Notes: generated by a model from the sequence alone, not told the origin. DNA of 64,000 nucleotides from Achromobacter xylosoxidans (GCF_014490035.1 NZ_CP061008.1:4278001-4342000); one strand, 5' to 3'. Numbered from the stretch's first letter, positions 25,627 through 34,163 are shown. Program-made: numbers and translations.

Positions 25627-27912
25627 CTAGCCGCGCGCCGCCTTGGCCTGCAGGCGCGGCTCGGCCAGCGCGGGCTTGCCGCTCAAGAGGCCCAGGATCA
25701 CCTGCATCACGATGGCCAGCGCGCCCAGCAGGAACACCACGTCGCCGAAGGTGCGGCCCCAACGCAGGTTCTGCAGCAGCTCCTGCTGCATGAAGCCTTC
25801 GCTGCGGGCGTACCACATGCCCTCGCTGACGCTGGCGTGGAACTGGATCAGCCCCACCGGCAGCAAGCTGGTGAAGATCATCAGCGCCAGGCCCAGGTTC
25901 ATGCCCCAGAACGCCAGCTTCATCAAGCCGGGGCTCAGCGCATACTGCGGACGGATGTAGCGCAGCACCAGCAGGGTGAAGCCCAGCGCCAGGAAGCCAT
26001 ACACGCCGAACAGGGCCGCGTGCGCGTGCACCGGCGTCGTGTTCAGGCCCTGGATGTAGTACAGCGAAACGGGCGGGTTGATCATGAAGCCGAAGACGCC
26101 CGCGCCCAGCATGTTCCAGAAGGCCACGGCCACGAAGCACATCAGCGGCCACTTCAGGTTTTCCATCCAGGGCGCGCGGGTCTTCAGGCGCCAGTTCTCC
26201 CAGGCCTCATGCCCCAGCACGATGAGCGGCACCACTTCCAGCGCCGAGAAGCTGGCGCCGATGGCCATCACGGGCGTGGTGGTGCCGGCGAAGTACAGGT
26301 GATGGAAGGTGCCGGGTATGCCGCCCAGCATGAAGAGCGAGGCCGAGGCCAGGCTGGCGGTGGTGGCCATGCGGCGCGACACCAGGCCCAGGGTCGAAAA
26401 GATGAAGGCCAGCGCCGTGGTTGCGAAGACTTCGAAGAAGCCCTCCACCCACAGGTGCACGATCCACCAGCGCCAGTACTCCATCACCGTCAGGTGCGTG
26501 CGCTCGCCGTAGAAAAAGCCCGCGCCGTAGAACAGGCCGATGGCGCCCACCGAAGCGGTCAGCAACGCCAGCAGGTTCTTGTCGCCGCCCGGCGTGCGCA
26601 GCGCGGGCACGATGCCGCGCAACATCAGCACCAGCCAGAAGCAGATGCCCGCGAACTTGCCGATCTGCCACAGGCGGCCCAGGTCCACGTATTCATAGCC
26701 CTGGTGACCCAGCCAGAAGTTCAGGTCCGGCGGCATGATCTGCGCGATCGCGAGATAGTTGCCGGTGAACGATCCGACCACCACCAGCACCAGCGCCCAG
26801 AACAGGATGTCGACCCCGAGCTTCTGGAATTTGGGATCGCGCCCACCATTGATCAACGGCGCAAGAAACAGACCAGCGGCCAGGAAACCCGTGGCGATCC
26901 AGAACAGCGCGCTCTGGATATGCCAGGTGCGCACCAGCGAATACGGGAACCATTGCGACAGGTCGATGCCGTAGAACTTCTGCCCTTCGACGGTGTAGTG
27001 CGCGGTGAAGGCGCCCAGCAGCACCTGGAAGCCGAACAGCGCCACCACCAGGAACAGGTACTTGCCCAGGGCGCGCTGCGACGGCGTCAGGGCGAAGGTG
27101 GTCAGCGGATCCTTGGCCGGCGCCAGCGGCTCGTCGTCTTCCTTGCCGCGCAGGAAGGCCCAGGCCCAGACCAGGAAGCCGATGCCGGCCAGCAGCACCA
27201 CCACGCTGAGGATGGACCACATGACGTTCTCGGCGCTGGGCACGTTGTCGATCAGCGGCTCATGCGGCCAGTTGTTGGTATAGGTGACCGCCTTGCCTTC
27301 GCGCTCGGTGGCCGCGGCCCACGCTGTCCAGAAGAAGAAATGCGTGAGCTGGGTGCGGCGCGCGGCGTCGGGCAGCGTGTTTTCCTTCATCGCGAAATTC
27401 TCGCGGCTGCGATGCAACGCGGGCGCGTCGGAGAACAGCTGGTCGTAGTAGGCCGCCGTCTGCGCCATGGCGCGCGCGCGCCGCGGGCTCACCGCCAGCG
27501 TGTCGGTGGCGGCGTCGCTGCGGTTGGCGCGGTACTCGGCCTTCAGTTCCGCGCGCAGCGCGGCCTGGGCGCCCGCGTCCAGCTGCGCATAGTCCCGGCC
27601 GTGCTGCTCGCGCGCGGCCAGGTCCAGCCAGGCCGTCAGTTCGCGATGCAGCCAGTCGGCCGTCCAGTCGGGCGCCTGGTAGGCGCCGTGTCCCCAGACC
27701 GATCCCAGCTGCATGCCGCCGACCGATTGCCAGGCGGTCTGGCCGTCCAGGATGTCGTCGCGGCCGAACAGCGGTTTGCCGTCGGTCGTCACGACCTGCC
27801 CGGGAATCGGCGGCGCCTGGCGATAGACCTCGCCGCCGTAGAAACCCAGCAATGCGAACGTGACCGCCAATACGGCGATCAAGGTGAACCATAATTTCCG
27901 ATACGGACCCAT
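25627..27912 (-). CDS. norB: Quinol-dependent nitric oxide reductase qNorB
   Basis: A 761-residue single-subunit NO reductase: an N-terminal cytochrome-c-like extracytoplasmic domain without haem (residues about 35-215) fused to the 12-helix NorB core. Core histidines for haems and FeB are seen in VRTWHIQSALFW, IVHLWVEGFFEV, GTFHHLYFAGT and PVHAHAALFG. It reduces two NO to N2O in the inner membrane with quinol electrons. I use the ATG at 27912 (MGPYRKLWFTLIAV), which is preceded by GGAGGG; the frame is open for another 47 codons without homology. A sigma-54 type promoter and three NorR-type boxes precede it. Confidence 0.96.
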   Translation of the reverse strand: MGPYRKLWFTLIAVLAVTFALLGFYGGEVYRQAPPIPGQVVTTDGKPLFGRDDILDGQTAWQSVGGMQLGSVWGHGAYQAPDWTADWLHRELTAWLDLAAREQHGRDYAQLDAGAQAALRAELKAEYRANRSDAATDTLAVSPRRARAMAQTAAYYDQLFSDAPALHRSRENFAMKENTLPDAARRTQLTHFFFWTAWAAATEREGKAVTYTNNWPHEPLIDNVPSAENVMWSILSVVVLLAGIGFLVWAWAFLRGKEDDEPLAPAKDPLTTFALTPSQRALGKYLFLVVALFGFQVLLGAFTAHYTVEGQKFYGIDLSQWFPYSLVRTWHIQSALFWIATGFLAAGLFLAPLINGGRDPKFQKLGVDILFWALVLVVVGSFTGNYLAIAQIMPPDLNFWLGHQGYEYVDLGRLWQIGKFAGICFWLVLMLRGIVPALRTPGGDKNLLALLTASVGAIGLFYGAGFFYGERTHLTVMEYWRWWIVHLWVEGFFEVFATTALAFIFSTLGLVSRRMATTASLASASLFMLGGIPGTFHHLYFAGTTTPVMAIGASFSALEVVPLIVLGHEAWENWRLKTRAPWMENLKWPLMCFVAVAFWNMLGAGVFGFMINPPVSLYYIQGLNTTPVHAHAALFGVYGFLALGFTLLVLRYIRPQYALSPGLMKLAFWGMNLGLALMIFTSLLPVGLIQFHASVSEGMWYARSEGFMQQELLQNLRWGRTFGDVVFLLGALAIVMQVILGLLSGKPALAEPRLQAKAARG

Positions 27913-27943
27913 GATGGGAACGCCCTCCAGTGTTGCGGTTTTG

Positions 27944-27955
27944 GGGTACGTACCC
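27944..27955. promoter_or_regulatory. Palindrome GGGTACGTACCC at the norB transcription start
   Basis: A perfect 12-bp palindrome lies across the transcription start predicted from the sigma-54 promoter, 32 bp upstream of the norB ATG. It could be a repressor site or simply a leader feature. No regulator is known to me for it. Confidence 0.3.
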
Positions 27956-27957
27956 AT

Positions 27958-27976
27958 ATGCGAATTTCGTGCCAGG
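27958..27976 (-). promoter_or_regulatory. norB: Sigma-54 type promoter of norB
   Basis: On the minus strand the sequence reads CTGGCACGAAATTCGCA, matching the sigma-54 consensus YTGGCACG-N4-TTGCW with one mismatch (TCGC for TTGC). The GG and GC doublets are 12 nt apart, as required. Transcription would start near 27948, 36 nt before the norB ATG. Together with the three upstream GGT-N7-ACC boxes it forms a complete NorR-dependent control region. Confidence 0.65.
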
Positions 27977-28013
27977 AAAAATCCCATGAAAATCAGGGTA
28001 TTGCGATTCACCC

Positions 28014-28071
28014 GGTCTTTTTCACCATTGCCGGCCAGGGTATAAATCACCAATAAAGGGTTGTTTGGACC
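28014..28071. promoter_or_regulatory. Three NorR-type enhancer boxes (GGT-N7-ACC)
   Basis: GGT-N7-ACC occurs at 28014-28026, 28039-28051 and 28059-28071, about 40-100 bp upstream of the sigma-54 element of norB. NorR of Cupriavidus binds three such sites to activate NO reductase genes with sigma-54 in response to NO. The count, spacing and place agree; norR itself is not in the window. Confidence 0.65.
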
Positions 28072-28151
28072 ACGAAATGCCGGCGTCGCGCCAGGCGCCC
28101 GCCTCTTACAATCCCCGCTGCATTCCCACCTCTTTCAAAGGAACCGACCGC

Positions 28152-28610
28152 ATGGCCAGGGGCAAGCCCGATGCGTGGAGCCTCTTCCTGACCGCGCATG
28201 CGCTGGTGGTGGAAGAAATCGAAAAGCGCCTGTCAGCCGCCGGCCTGCCGCCGCTGGCCTGGTATGACGCCTTATGGGCGCTGGAGCGCGCGCCTGACGG
28301 CACGGCCAGGATGTTCGAGATCGCCGAGCGCATGGTGATCGCGCGCTACAACCTGACGCGCCTGATGGACCGCATCGAGGCCGACGGCCTGGTCGAACGC
28401 TTCCGTTCGGACGAGGACCGCCGCGCCACCTACGCCCGCCTCACGCCCAAGGGGCGCGCGCTGCGCCGCGAGATGTGGAAGGTCTACGGCCCCGCCGTCG
28501 ACGAACTGTTCCTGTCGCGGCTGCCGCAGGCGCAGCAGGACGCCATGGCGGCAAGCTTCCTGGACATTGCGCGCCACGTGCGCGCCTCCAGCAAGGAGTC
28601 TGCTGAATGA
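28152..28610 (+). CDS. MarR family transcriptional regulator
   Basis: A 152-residue winged-helix regulator. The DNA-binding region (residues about 45-95) contains MFEIAERMVIARYNLTRLMDRIEADGLVERF and the wing DEDRRATYARLTPKG, both typical of MarR. An AAAGGA ribosome site precedes the ATG at 28152, and a TACAAT hexamer at 28107-28112 could be its -10 element. Its stop overlaps the start of the racemase gene (ATGA), so it probably belongs to the same unit; it is divergent from norB. Confidence 0.9.
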   Translation: MARGKPDAWSLFLTAHALVVEEIEKRLSAAGLPPLAWYDALWALERAPDGTARMFEIAERMVIARYNLTRLMDRIEADGLVERFRSDEDRRATYARLTPKGRALRREMWKVYGPAVDELFLSRLPQAQQDAMAASFLDIARHVRASSKESAE

Positions 28611-29311
28611 ACGCCACGCCCCTGCATATCGGCATCGTCGCCTGCTCGGCGGAAGGCGCCGCGCTTTGCTACCGCACGCTGTGCGCGGAAGGCGCCCAAC
28701 GCCTGGGCCCGCACGCGCATCCGGAGATTTCGCTGCACACGCATTCGCTGGCGGATTACGTCGCCTGCCTGGACCGCGCCGACCTGGCCGGCGTGGGCGC
28801 GTTGATGCAGTCCTCGGCGGGCAAGCTGGCGCGCGCGGGCGCGGATTTCCTGATCTGCCCGGACAACACCATCCACCAGGCGCTGGGCCATGTGCTGCCG
28901 CAGTCGCCCCTGCCCTGGCTGCACATCGCCGAGGAAGTCGCGGCCGAGGCCCAGGCGCGCGGTTTGCGCCGCATCGGCATCCTGGGCACGCGCTGGCTGG
29001 TGGACAGCACCGTCTATCCGGACAAGCTGGAAGCGCGCGGCCTGCAATGGCTGCGGCCGGCGGAACCAGACCGCGACACGCTGGCCCGCGTCATCATGGA
29101 CGAGCTGGTGTACGGCGTGTTCAAGCCCGAATCCGTGGCCCGGCTGCAAGCCGTGATCGAGCGCCTGCGCGAGGCTGGCTGCGATGCCGTGGTACTGGGC
29201 TGCACCGAGTTGCCGCTGGTGCTGAACGACGGCAATTCCGCCCTGCCCACGCTGGATTCGACCCGCATTCTGGCGCGCGCCGCGCTCAGCCGCGCCTTGC
29301 GCGGCGCCTGA
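28607..29311 (+). CDS. Aspartate/glutamate racemase family protein
   Basis: A 234-residue cofactor-independent racemase-fold protein. The two catalytic cysteines are present: Cys84 (FLICPDNTIH) and Cys199 (VLGCTELPLVL). It starts inside the stop of the MarR gene. The N-terminal loop is GIVACSAEGAALCYR rather than the GGMSWEST of aspartate racemases, so the substrate may differ (the family also includes hydantoin and maleate isomerases). Cytoplasmic. Confidence 0.87.
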   Translation: MNATPLHIGIVACSAEGAALCYRTLCAEGAQRLGPHAHPEISLHTHSLADYVACLDRADLAGVGALMQSSAGKLARAGADFLICPDNTIHQALGHVLPQSPLPWLHIAEEVAAEAQARGLRRIGILGTRWLVDSTVYPDKLEARGLQWLRPAEPDRDTLARVIMDELVYGVFKPESVARLQAVIERLREAGCDAVVLGCTELPLVLNDGNSALPTLDSTRILARAALSRALRGA

Positions 29312-29321
29312 TCCGGCGTCT

Positions 29322-30032
29322 TCAGATCTGGTCCAGGCCGAATTGGCGCAGACGCTCCAGATCCAGCACCTTGATCTGGTTGTAGGCCAGCGCCAGCATG
29401 CCCTGGTCCGCCAGCACCTGCAGCGCCTGATTGACGCGCTGGCGCGACAGGCCCGTCAGATAGCCTAGTTCTTCCTGCGAGATCGCCAGCGTCAGATCGG
29501 TGGACGGATACAGCTGCGGATTGAACAGCTGCGCCAGCGACTGCGCCACGCGCGCGTCCGCATCCAGCAAACGGTGGTTCTGGATGGAAGCGATGAACTC
29601 GCCCATGCGGTTGTTCAACTGGCCGATGACGAAATGCGAAAAAGGCAGGCTGGCCGATAGCAGCGCATGGAAGGTGGCCGTAGGCACCTGCAACACCAGC
29701 GACGGCTGGATCGCCACCACGTCGTACTTGCGCAGTTCGCGCTTGATGACGCTGCCTTCGCCGAACCAGCCGCCCGGCGGCACGCCCGACAGGGTGCAGC
29801 TGCGGCCCGACTCGTTGTAGATCGCCAGCTTCAAAAGACCCGTATGCACGCCCAGCCAAAAGTCCGAGGGCGCATTGCGCCGCGCGATCCAGGCGCCGTT
29901 GGCCACGTGTTCGGCGCGCGCGGTCGCCAGCACCAGGTCCTGGTGGCGGGCCTCCAGCGCGTCGAACCAGGCGCAAGCCTCGAACAGGCCGGCCAGTTCC
30001 TCGGCGGAAACGATGTTTGAAACGTCGGACAT
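29322..30032 (-). CDS. Crp/Fnr family transcriptional regulator
   Basis: A 236-residue regulator with an N-terminal cNMP-binding-like domain (residues about 20-140; GVPPGGWFGEGSVIKRE is the phosphate-binding cassette region) and a C-terminal helix-turn-helix (ISQEELGYLTGLSRQRVNQALQVL). No cysteine cluster is present, so it is Crp-like rather than Fnr-like. It is divergent from the acyl-CoA synthetase gene at 30195, with a Crp-type palindrome between them, and may control both. Confidence 0.9.
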   Translation of the reverse strand: MSDVSNIVSAEELAGLFEACAWFDALEARHQDLVLATARAEHVANGAWIARRNAPSDFWLGVHTGLLKLAIYNESGRSCTLSGVPPGGWFGEGSVIKRELRKYDVVAIQPSLVLQVPTATFHALLSASLPFSHFVIGQLNNRMGEFIASIQNHRLLDADARVAQSLAQLFNPQLYPSTDLTLAISQEELGYLTGLSRQRVNQALQVLADQGMLALAYNQIKVLDLERLRQFGLDQI

Positions 30033-30075
30033 GGGAATAACTGTGTAAAACTTGGGGAAGCCAGGTCGGCCGGCC

Positions 30076-30097
30076 GTCTGTCATGCAGGTGACAGAC
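30076..30097. promoter_or_regulatory. Crp-type palindrome between Crp-family and acyl-CoA synthetase genes
   Basis: GTCTGTCA-N6-TGACAGAC is a perfect 22-bp inverted repeat with the TGTCA-N6-TGACA layout, close to the CRP consensus TGTGA-N6-TCACA. It sits 43 bp upstream of the divergent Crp-family gene and 97 bp upstream of the synthetase gene. It is a good candidate for autoregulation and control of the acyl-CoA genes. Confidence 0.55.
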
Positions 30098-30162
30098 AGT
30101 ATTTTCGGCGGCCCCGTAAGCTAGGGCAAGCGACGGGGATCAAACTCCCGGCATACGGATAA

Positions 30163-30180
30163 GGGACGCCTGCGCGTCCC
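30163..30180 (+). promoter_or_regulatory. Leader hairpin before acyl-CoA synthetase gene
   Basis: GGGACGC-CTGC-GCGTCCC forms a perfect 7-bp hairpin ending 5 bp before the GGAG ribosome site of the gene at 30195. It could protect the messenger 5' end or modulate initiation. Confidence 0.3.
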
Positions 30181-30194
30181 AACTGGAGACAAGC

Positions 30195-31853
30195 ATGAGC
30201 GGTATGTTCGACCGCGGCCTTGAGCGCCGCGACGCCAACTACGAAGCCCTGACCCCGGTGGATTTCATCGCCCGCGCGGCCCAAGTCTATGGCCAGCGCC
30301 TGGCCATCGTCCACGGCGAGGTGCGGCGCAACTGGGCCCAGACCTACGAGCGCGCCCAGCGCCTGGCCGGCGCGCTGGCGCAAGCCGGCATCAAGCGCGG
30401 CGACACCGTGGCCGTGATGCTGCCCAACATTCCCGCCATGGTCGAAGCCCATTTCGGCGTGCCCATGCTGGGCGCGGTGCTCAATACCCTGAACACCCGC
30501 CTGGACACGCCCAGCGTGCTGTTCATGCTGGGGCATGGCGAAGCGCAGGCGCTGATCGTGGACACCGAGTACGCCGAACTCGCCCAGCGCGCGCGGACCG
30601 AATTCCCGCACCTGAAGCTCATTTCGGTGCACGACCTGGAAAGCGCCCCGGCGGAACTGCCCGGCGCGGTCGATTACGAAGCCTTCCTGGCCGGCGCCCC
30701 CGCCCGCTACGACTGGAAGCCGCCCGCCGACGAATGGGACGCCATCGCGCTGAATTACACGTCCGGCACCACCGGCGATCCCAAGGGCGTGGTCTACCAC
30801 TACCGCGGCGCCTACCTGAACGCCATCAGCAACATCCTCGAATGGGACATGCCCAAGCACCCGGTCTATCTGTGGACCCTGCCGCTGTTCCATTGCAACG
30901 GCTGGTGCTTCGCCTGGACGGTGGCCGCGCGCGCCGGGGTCAACGTGTGCCTGCGCAAGTTCGATCCGCAGACCGTGTTCGACCTGATCCGCAATGAAGG
31001 CGTCACCCATTATTGCGGCGCGCCCATCGTGCAGAGCGCGCTGGCCAACGCGCCGGCCGAGCTGCGCGCCGGCATCGACCACACGGTACGCACCATGGTG
31101 GCGGGCGCCGCGCCCGCGCCCGCCGTCATCGCCAAGATGCGCGACATCGGTTTCGAGCTGACCCATGTGTACGGCCTGACCGAGGTCTATGGACCCGCGG
31201 CCGTGTGCGCCCGCCAGGAAGCCTGGGACGCGCTGGACGAGGAAGAGCGCGCGCTGCGCAATGCGCGCCAGGGCGTGCGCTACCACCTGCAGGCGGGCGT
31301 GTCCGTGCGCGATCCCGACACCATGGAAGAGGTGCCGGCCGACGAGCAGACCGTGGGCGAGGTCATGTTCCGCGGCAACATCTGCATGAAGGGCTACCTG
31401 AAGAACGAACGCGCCACCGACCAGGCCTTTGCCGGCGGCTGGTTCCGCACCGGCGACCTGGGCGTGATGACGGCCGACGGCTACGTCCGCATCAAGGACC
31501 GCAGCAAGGACATCATCATTTCCGGCGGCGAGAACATCTCCAGCATCGAAGTGGAAGACGCGCTCTATCGCCATCCCGCGGTGGCGGCGGTGGCCGTGGT
31601 AGCCATGCCCGACCCCAAATGGGGCGAGACGCCCTGCGCCTTCGTCGAGCTCAAGCCCGGCTGCAGCGCCACCGCCGAAGAGATCATTGCGCATTGCAAG
31701 CTGCTGCTGCCCGGCTTCAAGGTGCCGCGCGCGGTGCGCTTCGGCGAACTGCCCAAGACCTCCACCGGCAAGATCCAGAAATTCGAACTGCGCGCCGCCG
31801 TCGGCGCGACCCAGGCCATCGACGTGGCCGGTTCCGGCAAGAAGACCGGCTGA
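30195..31853 (+). CDS. Acyl-CoA synthetase (AMP-forming)
   Basis: A 552-residue ANL-superfamily ligase that activates a carboxylic acid through an acyl-adenylate and transfers it to CoA. The P-loop YTSGTTGDPKGVVYHYRG (residues about 192-209), the YGLTEVYGPAAVC motif, the hinge region GDLGVMTADGYVRIKDRSKDIIISGGENIS and the catalytic C-terminal lysine in STGKIQKFELR are all present. Overall it resembles medium-chain or methylmercaptopropionate-CoA ligases (DmdB-like). It is followed after 39 bp by an acyl-CoA dehydrogenase of the DmdC-like type, so both likely serve one beta-oxidation route. Confidence 0.92.
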   Translation: MSGMFDRGLERRDANYEALTPVDFIARAAQVYGQRLAIVHGEVRRNWAQTYERAQRLAGALAQAGIKRGDTVAVMLPNIPAMVEAHFGVPMLGAVLNTLNTRLDTPSVLFMLGHGEAQALIVDTEYAELAQRARTEFPHLKLISVHDLESAPAELPGAVDYEAFLAGAPARYDWKPPADEWDAIALNYTSGTTGDPKGVVYHYRGAYLNAISNILEWDMPKHPVYLWTLPLFHCNGWCFAWTVAARAGVNVCLRKFDPQTVFDLIRNEGVTHYCGAPIVQSALANAPAELRAGIDHTVRTMVAGAAPAPAVIAKMRDIGFELTHVYGLTEVYGPAAVCARQEAWDALDEEERALRNARQGVRYHLQAGVSVRDPDTMEEVPADEQTVGEVMFRGNICMKGYLKNERATDQAFAGGWFRTGDLGVMTADGYVRIKDRSKDIIISGGENISSIEVEDALYRHPAVAAVAVVAMPDPKWGETPCAFVELKPGCSATAEEIIAHCKLLLPGFKVPRAVRFGELPKTSTGKIQKFELRAAVGATQAIDVAGSGKKTG

Positions 31854-31892
31854 ATTCCACGTCCCCAAATCCCATCCAGGAGCTCCGACGCC

Positions 31893-33662
31893 ATGACGTA
31901 CCAAGCCCCCGTGAAAGACATGCTGTTCGTGTTGAACCATCTTGCCGGCCTGCCGCAAGTCGCCGCGCTGCCAGGTTTCGAGGAGGCCACGCCCGACACC
32001 ACCCAGGCCGTGCTGGAGGAATCCGCGCGCTACGCCGGCGACGTGCTGGCGCCGCTGAACCATGCCGCCGACCGTGAGCCCAGCTCCTGGCGCGACGGCG
32101 CGGTCACCACCTCGCCGGGCTTCAAGCAGGCGTTCAGCCTGTACGCGGAGGCCGGCTGGCAGGGCATGACGCATCCGGTGGAATACGGCGGCCAGGGCCT
32201 GCCTGGCCTGATCGGTTCGCCCTGCTCGGAAATGCTGAACGCCGCCAACCTGTCGTTCGCGCTGTGTCCGCTGCTGACCAATGGCGCGATCGAGGCGCTG
32301 CTGACGGCCGGTTCGCCTGAACTGAAGCAGCGCTTCATCGAGCCCATGATTTCCGGACGCTGGACCGGCACCATGAACCTGACCGAACCGCAGGCAGGCT
32401 CGGACCTGGCCATGGTCCGCTCGCGCGCGCAGCCCGTGGGCGACGGCACCTACCGCATCTCCGGCACCAAGATCTTCATCACCTACGGCGAGCACGATCT
32501 GGCCGAGAACATCCTGCACCTGGTGCTGGCGCGCCTGCCCGGCGCGCCCGAAGGCGTCAAAGGCATTTCGCTGTTCCTGGTGCCCAAATTCCTGGTCAAC
32601 GAAGACGGCACGCTGGGCGCGCGCAACGACGTCCATTGCGTGTCGATCGAACACAAGCTGGGCATCAAGGCCAGCCCCACCTGCACGCTGCAGTTCGGCG
32701 ATGCGGGCGGCGCGCTGGGCTATCTGGTGGGCCAGGAAAACCGCGGCCTGGACGCCATGTTCATCATGATGAACGCCGCGCGCTACGCGGTGGGCGTGCA
32801 GGGCGTGGCCGTCGCCGACCGTGCCCACCAGCACGCGCTGGCCTATGCCGCCGAGCGCGTGCAGAGCCGCCCGGTGGACGGCTCGTCCAAGGACGCGGTG
32901 CCCATCATCCAGCACCCCGACGTGCGTCGCATGCTGGGCACGATGCGCGCGCTGACGGAAGCCGGCCGCGCGCTGGCCTACTACACCGCGGGCCACGCCG
33001 ATCTGGCGCACGCCAGCCCGGACGCCGAGGCCCGCAAGCGCCATCTGGCGGTGCAGGAATACCTGGTGCCCATCGTCAAGGGCTGGTGCACCGAAATGTC
33101 CATCGACGTGGCGAGCCTGGGCGTGCAGGTGCACGGCGGCATGGGTTTCATCGAGGAAACCGGCGCGGCGCAGTACTACCGCGACGCGCGCATCCTCACG
33201 ATCTACGAAGGCACCACGGCGATCCAGGCCAATGACCTGGTGGGCCGCAAGACCCTACGCGACGGCGGCGCCGTCGCCCGCGCCTTGCTGGCGGAAGTCG
33301 GCAAGACCGAAGCGGCGCTGGAGGCCCGCAGCGAACCCGCCGCCCGCCTGATGCTGACGCCGCTGCGCCAGGCCCGCGCGGCGCTGGCCGACGCCATCGA
33401 CTTCGTGCTGGCCAACGCCGCCAGCCGCCCCAACGCGGTGTTCGCGGCCGCGGTGCCGTATCTGTTGCTGGCAGGCACCACGTTTGCCGGCTGGCAGATG
33501 GCGCGAGCGCTGCTGGCCAGTCTGGACCTGCGCCAGGAAGACCCGGCTTTCCACGACGCCAAGATCGCCACCGCGCAGTGCTACGCGCTGCACAAGCTGA
33601 GCCAGGCGCCCGGGCTTGCGACGGTGGTGCTGGGATCTGGAGAGTATGAGGTGCAGCCTTGA
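31893..33662 (+). CDS. Acyl-CoA dehydrogenase with C-terminal extension
   Basis: A 589-residue FAD-dependent acyl-CoA dehydrogenase, about 200 residues longer than short-chain enzymes because of an extra C-terminal domain (residues about 465-589), as in DmdC and related bacterial enzymes. FAD-binding and substrate segments NLTEPQAGSDLAMVRSRA and IFITYGEHDLAENILHLVLAR are clear, as is QVHGGMGFIEETGAAQYYRDARI; the catalytic base would be the glutamate in LTIYEGTTAIQ. It introduces a 2,3 double bond in an acyl-CoA. Probably co-transcribed with the synthetase gene before it. Confidence 0.92.
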   Translation: MTYQAPVKDMLFVLNHLAGLPQVAALPGFEEATPDTTQAVLEESARYAGDVLAPLNHAADREPSSWRDGAVTTSPGFKQAFSLYAEAGWQGMTHPVEYGGQGLPGLIGSPCSEMLNAANLSFALCPLLTNGAIEALLTAGSPELKQRFIEPMISGRWTGTMNLTEPQAGSDLAMVRSRAQPVGDGTYRISGTKIFITYGEHDLAENILHLVLARLPGAPEGVKGISLFLVPKFLVNEDGTLGARNDVHCVSIEHKLGIKASPTCTLQFGDAGGALGYLVGQENRGLDAMFIMMNAARYAVGVQGVAVADRAHQHALAYAAERVQSRPVDGSSKDAVPIIQHPDVRRMLGTMRALTEAGRALAYYTAGHADLAHASPDAEARKRHLAVQEYLVPIVKGWCTEMSIDVASLGVQVHGGMGFIEETGAAQYYRDARILTIYEGTTAIQANDLVGRKTLRDGGAVARALLAEVGKTEAALEARSEPAARLMLTPLRQARAALADAIDFVLANAASRPNAVFAAAVPYLLLAGTTFAGWQMARALLASLDLRQEDPAFHDAKIATAQCYALHKLSQAPGLATVVLGSGEYEVQP

Positions 33663-33751
33663 CTGCCGACGATTGGCGTCAGGCGGGCTTGATACAAGGG
33701 GCGTCTGAGGTTTTGCGGCTTTCGGGGTTGCGTTCCAGTGCTTCGTAGGCC

Positions 33752-33915
33752 GCTCGTCGACGCGGGCGCCTGAGTGGCGGGCGCCCACGATTGCGGTCCG
33801 GAGCGTTCGCTCCGGACTACCCCATCCTCATCCTCGTCACCGCCTTCGGCGGTTCCTTCGGATTCCCTCGGGCGCATCGAGGTTGCCCGCCACTCAGGCG
33901 CCCGCGCCGACGAGC
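33752..33915 (+). repeat. Structured repeat, copy 1
   Basis: Two 31-nt arms (33752-33782 and 33885-33915) pair in 30 of 31 positions, including a 21-bp uninterrupted block. They enclose a core with two internal hairpins: GTCCGGAGC-GTTC-GCTCCGGAC (33796-33817) and ACCGCC-TTC-GGCGGT (33839-33853), separated by a CCTCATCCTCGTC linker. The core matches that of copy 2 in inverse orientation, while the arms are unrelated in sequence. Confidence 0.8.
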
Positions 33916-33980
33916 TACTTGAATCTTGGCTTGGGGCGCTGCTGGAGCCGTGGGCAGGGACGATGCTTGTATTGCCCGTC

Positions 33981-34008
33981 ATTTTCGGCCGCGCGGGCGG
34001 CCGAAAAT
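33981..34008 (+). terminator. Terminator-like hairpin
   Basis: ATTTTCGGCCGC and its exact complement enclose the loop GCGG; a run of six T follows 13 bp later (34019-34025 region). It lies 320 bp beyond the acyl-CoA dehydrogenase stop, so it could be that operon's terminator, but the distance leaves doubt. Confidence 0.4.
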
Positions 34009-34102
34009 TACATACATAATTTTTTGAATTTCGAATGTGTTCGCTTGCGCGAATGCGACCAATGGTTTGCTAATGGCCCCTGCTCATGGGGGAATGGGCG
34101 GT

Positions 34103-34163
34103 GATGGGTGGCGCGCGGCGAATAGCCGCTTGCGCATGCAGACCCGGACGCGCGCCACCCATC
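34103..34163. repeat. 15-bp dyad enclosing a small hairpin
   Basis: GATGGGTGGCGCGCG at 34103-34117 pairs exactly with 34149-34163. The enclosed 31 nt contain GCGGC-GAATA-GCCGC-type symmetry near the left arm. It resembles the neighbouring long repeats in being a stem that encloses further structure, but shares no core sequence with them. Confidence 0.55.

Noticed and set aside
28014..28071. An FNR/DNR or NsrR site upstream of norB
   Set aside because: I searched the norB upstream region for TTGAT-N4-ATCAA and for the NsrR palindrome and found neither; the sigma-54/NorR pattern explains the region better.
30081..33134. A very long open frame (over 1000 codons) antisense to the acyl-CoA synthetase and dehydrogenase genes
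   Set aside because: It is a by-product of high GC: the sense genes have complete motifs and ribosome sites, while the antisense peptide is a low-complexity run of H, Q, G, R and A with no recognisable domain.
33581..34104. Short frames on both strands across the first structured repeat
   Set aside because: They cross the hairpin arms, are arginine/serine/proline rich and have no homology I can recognise.
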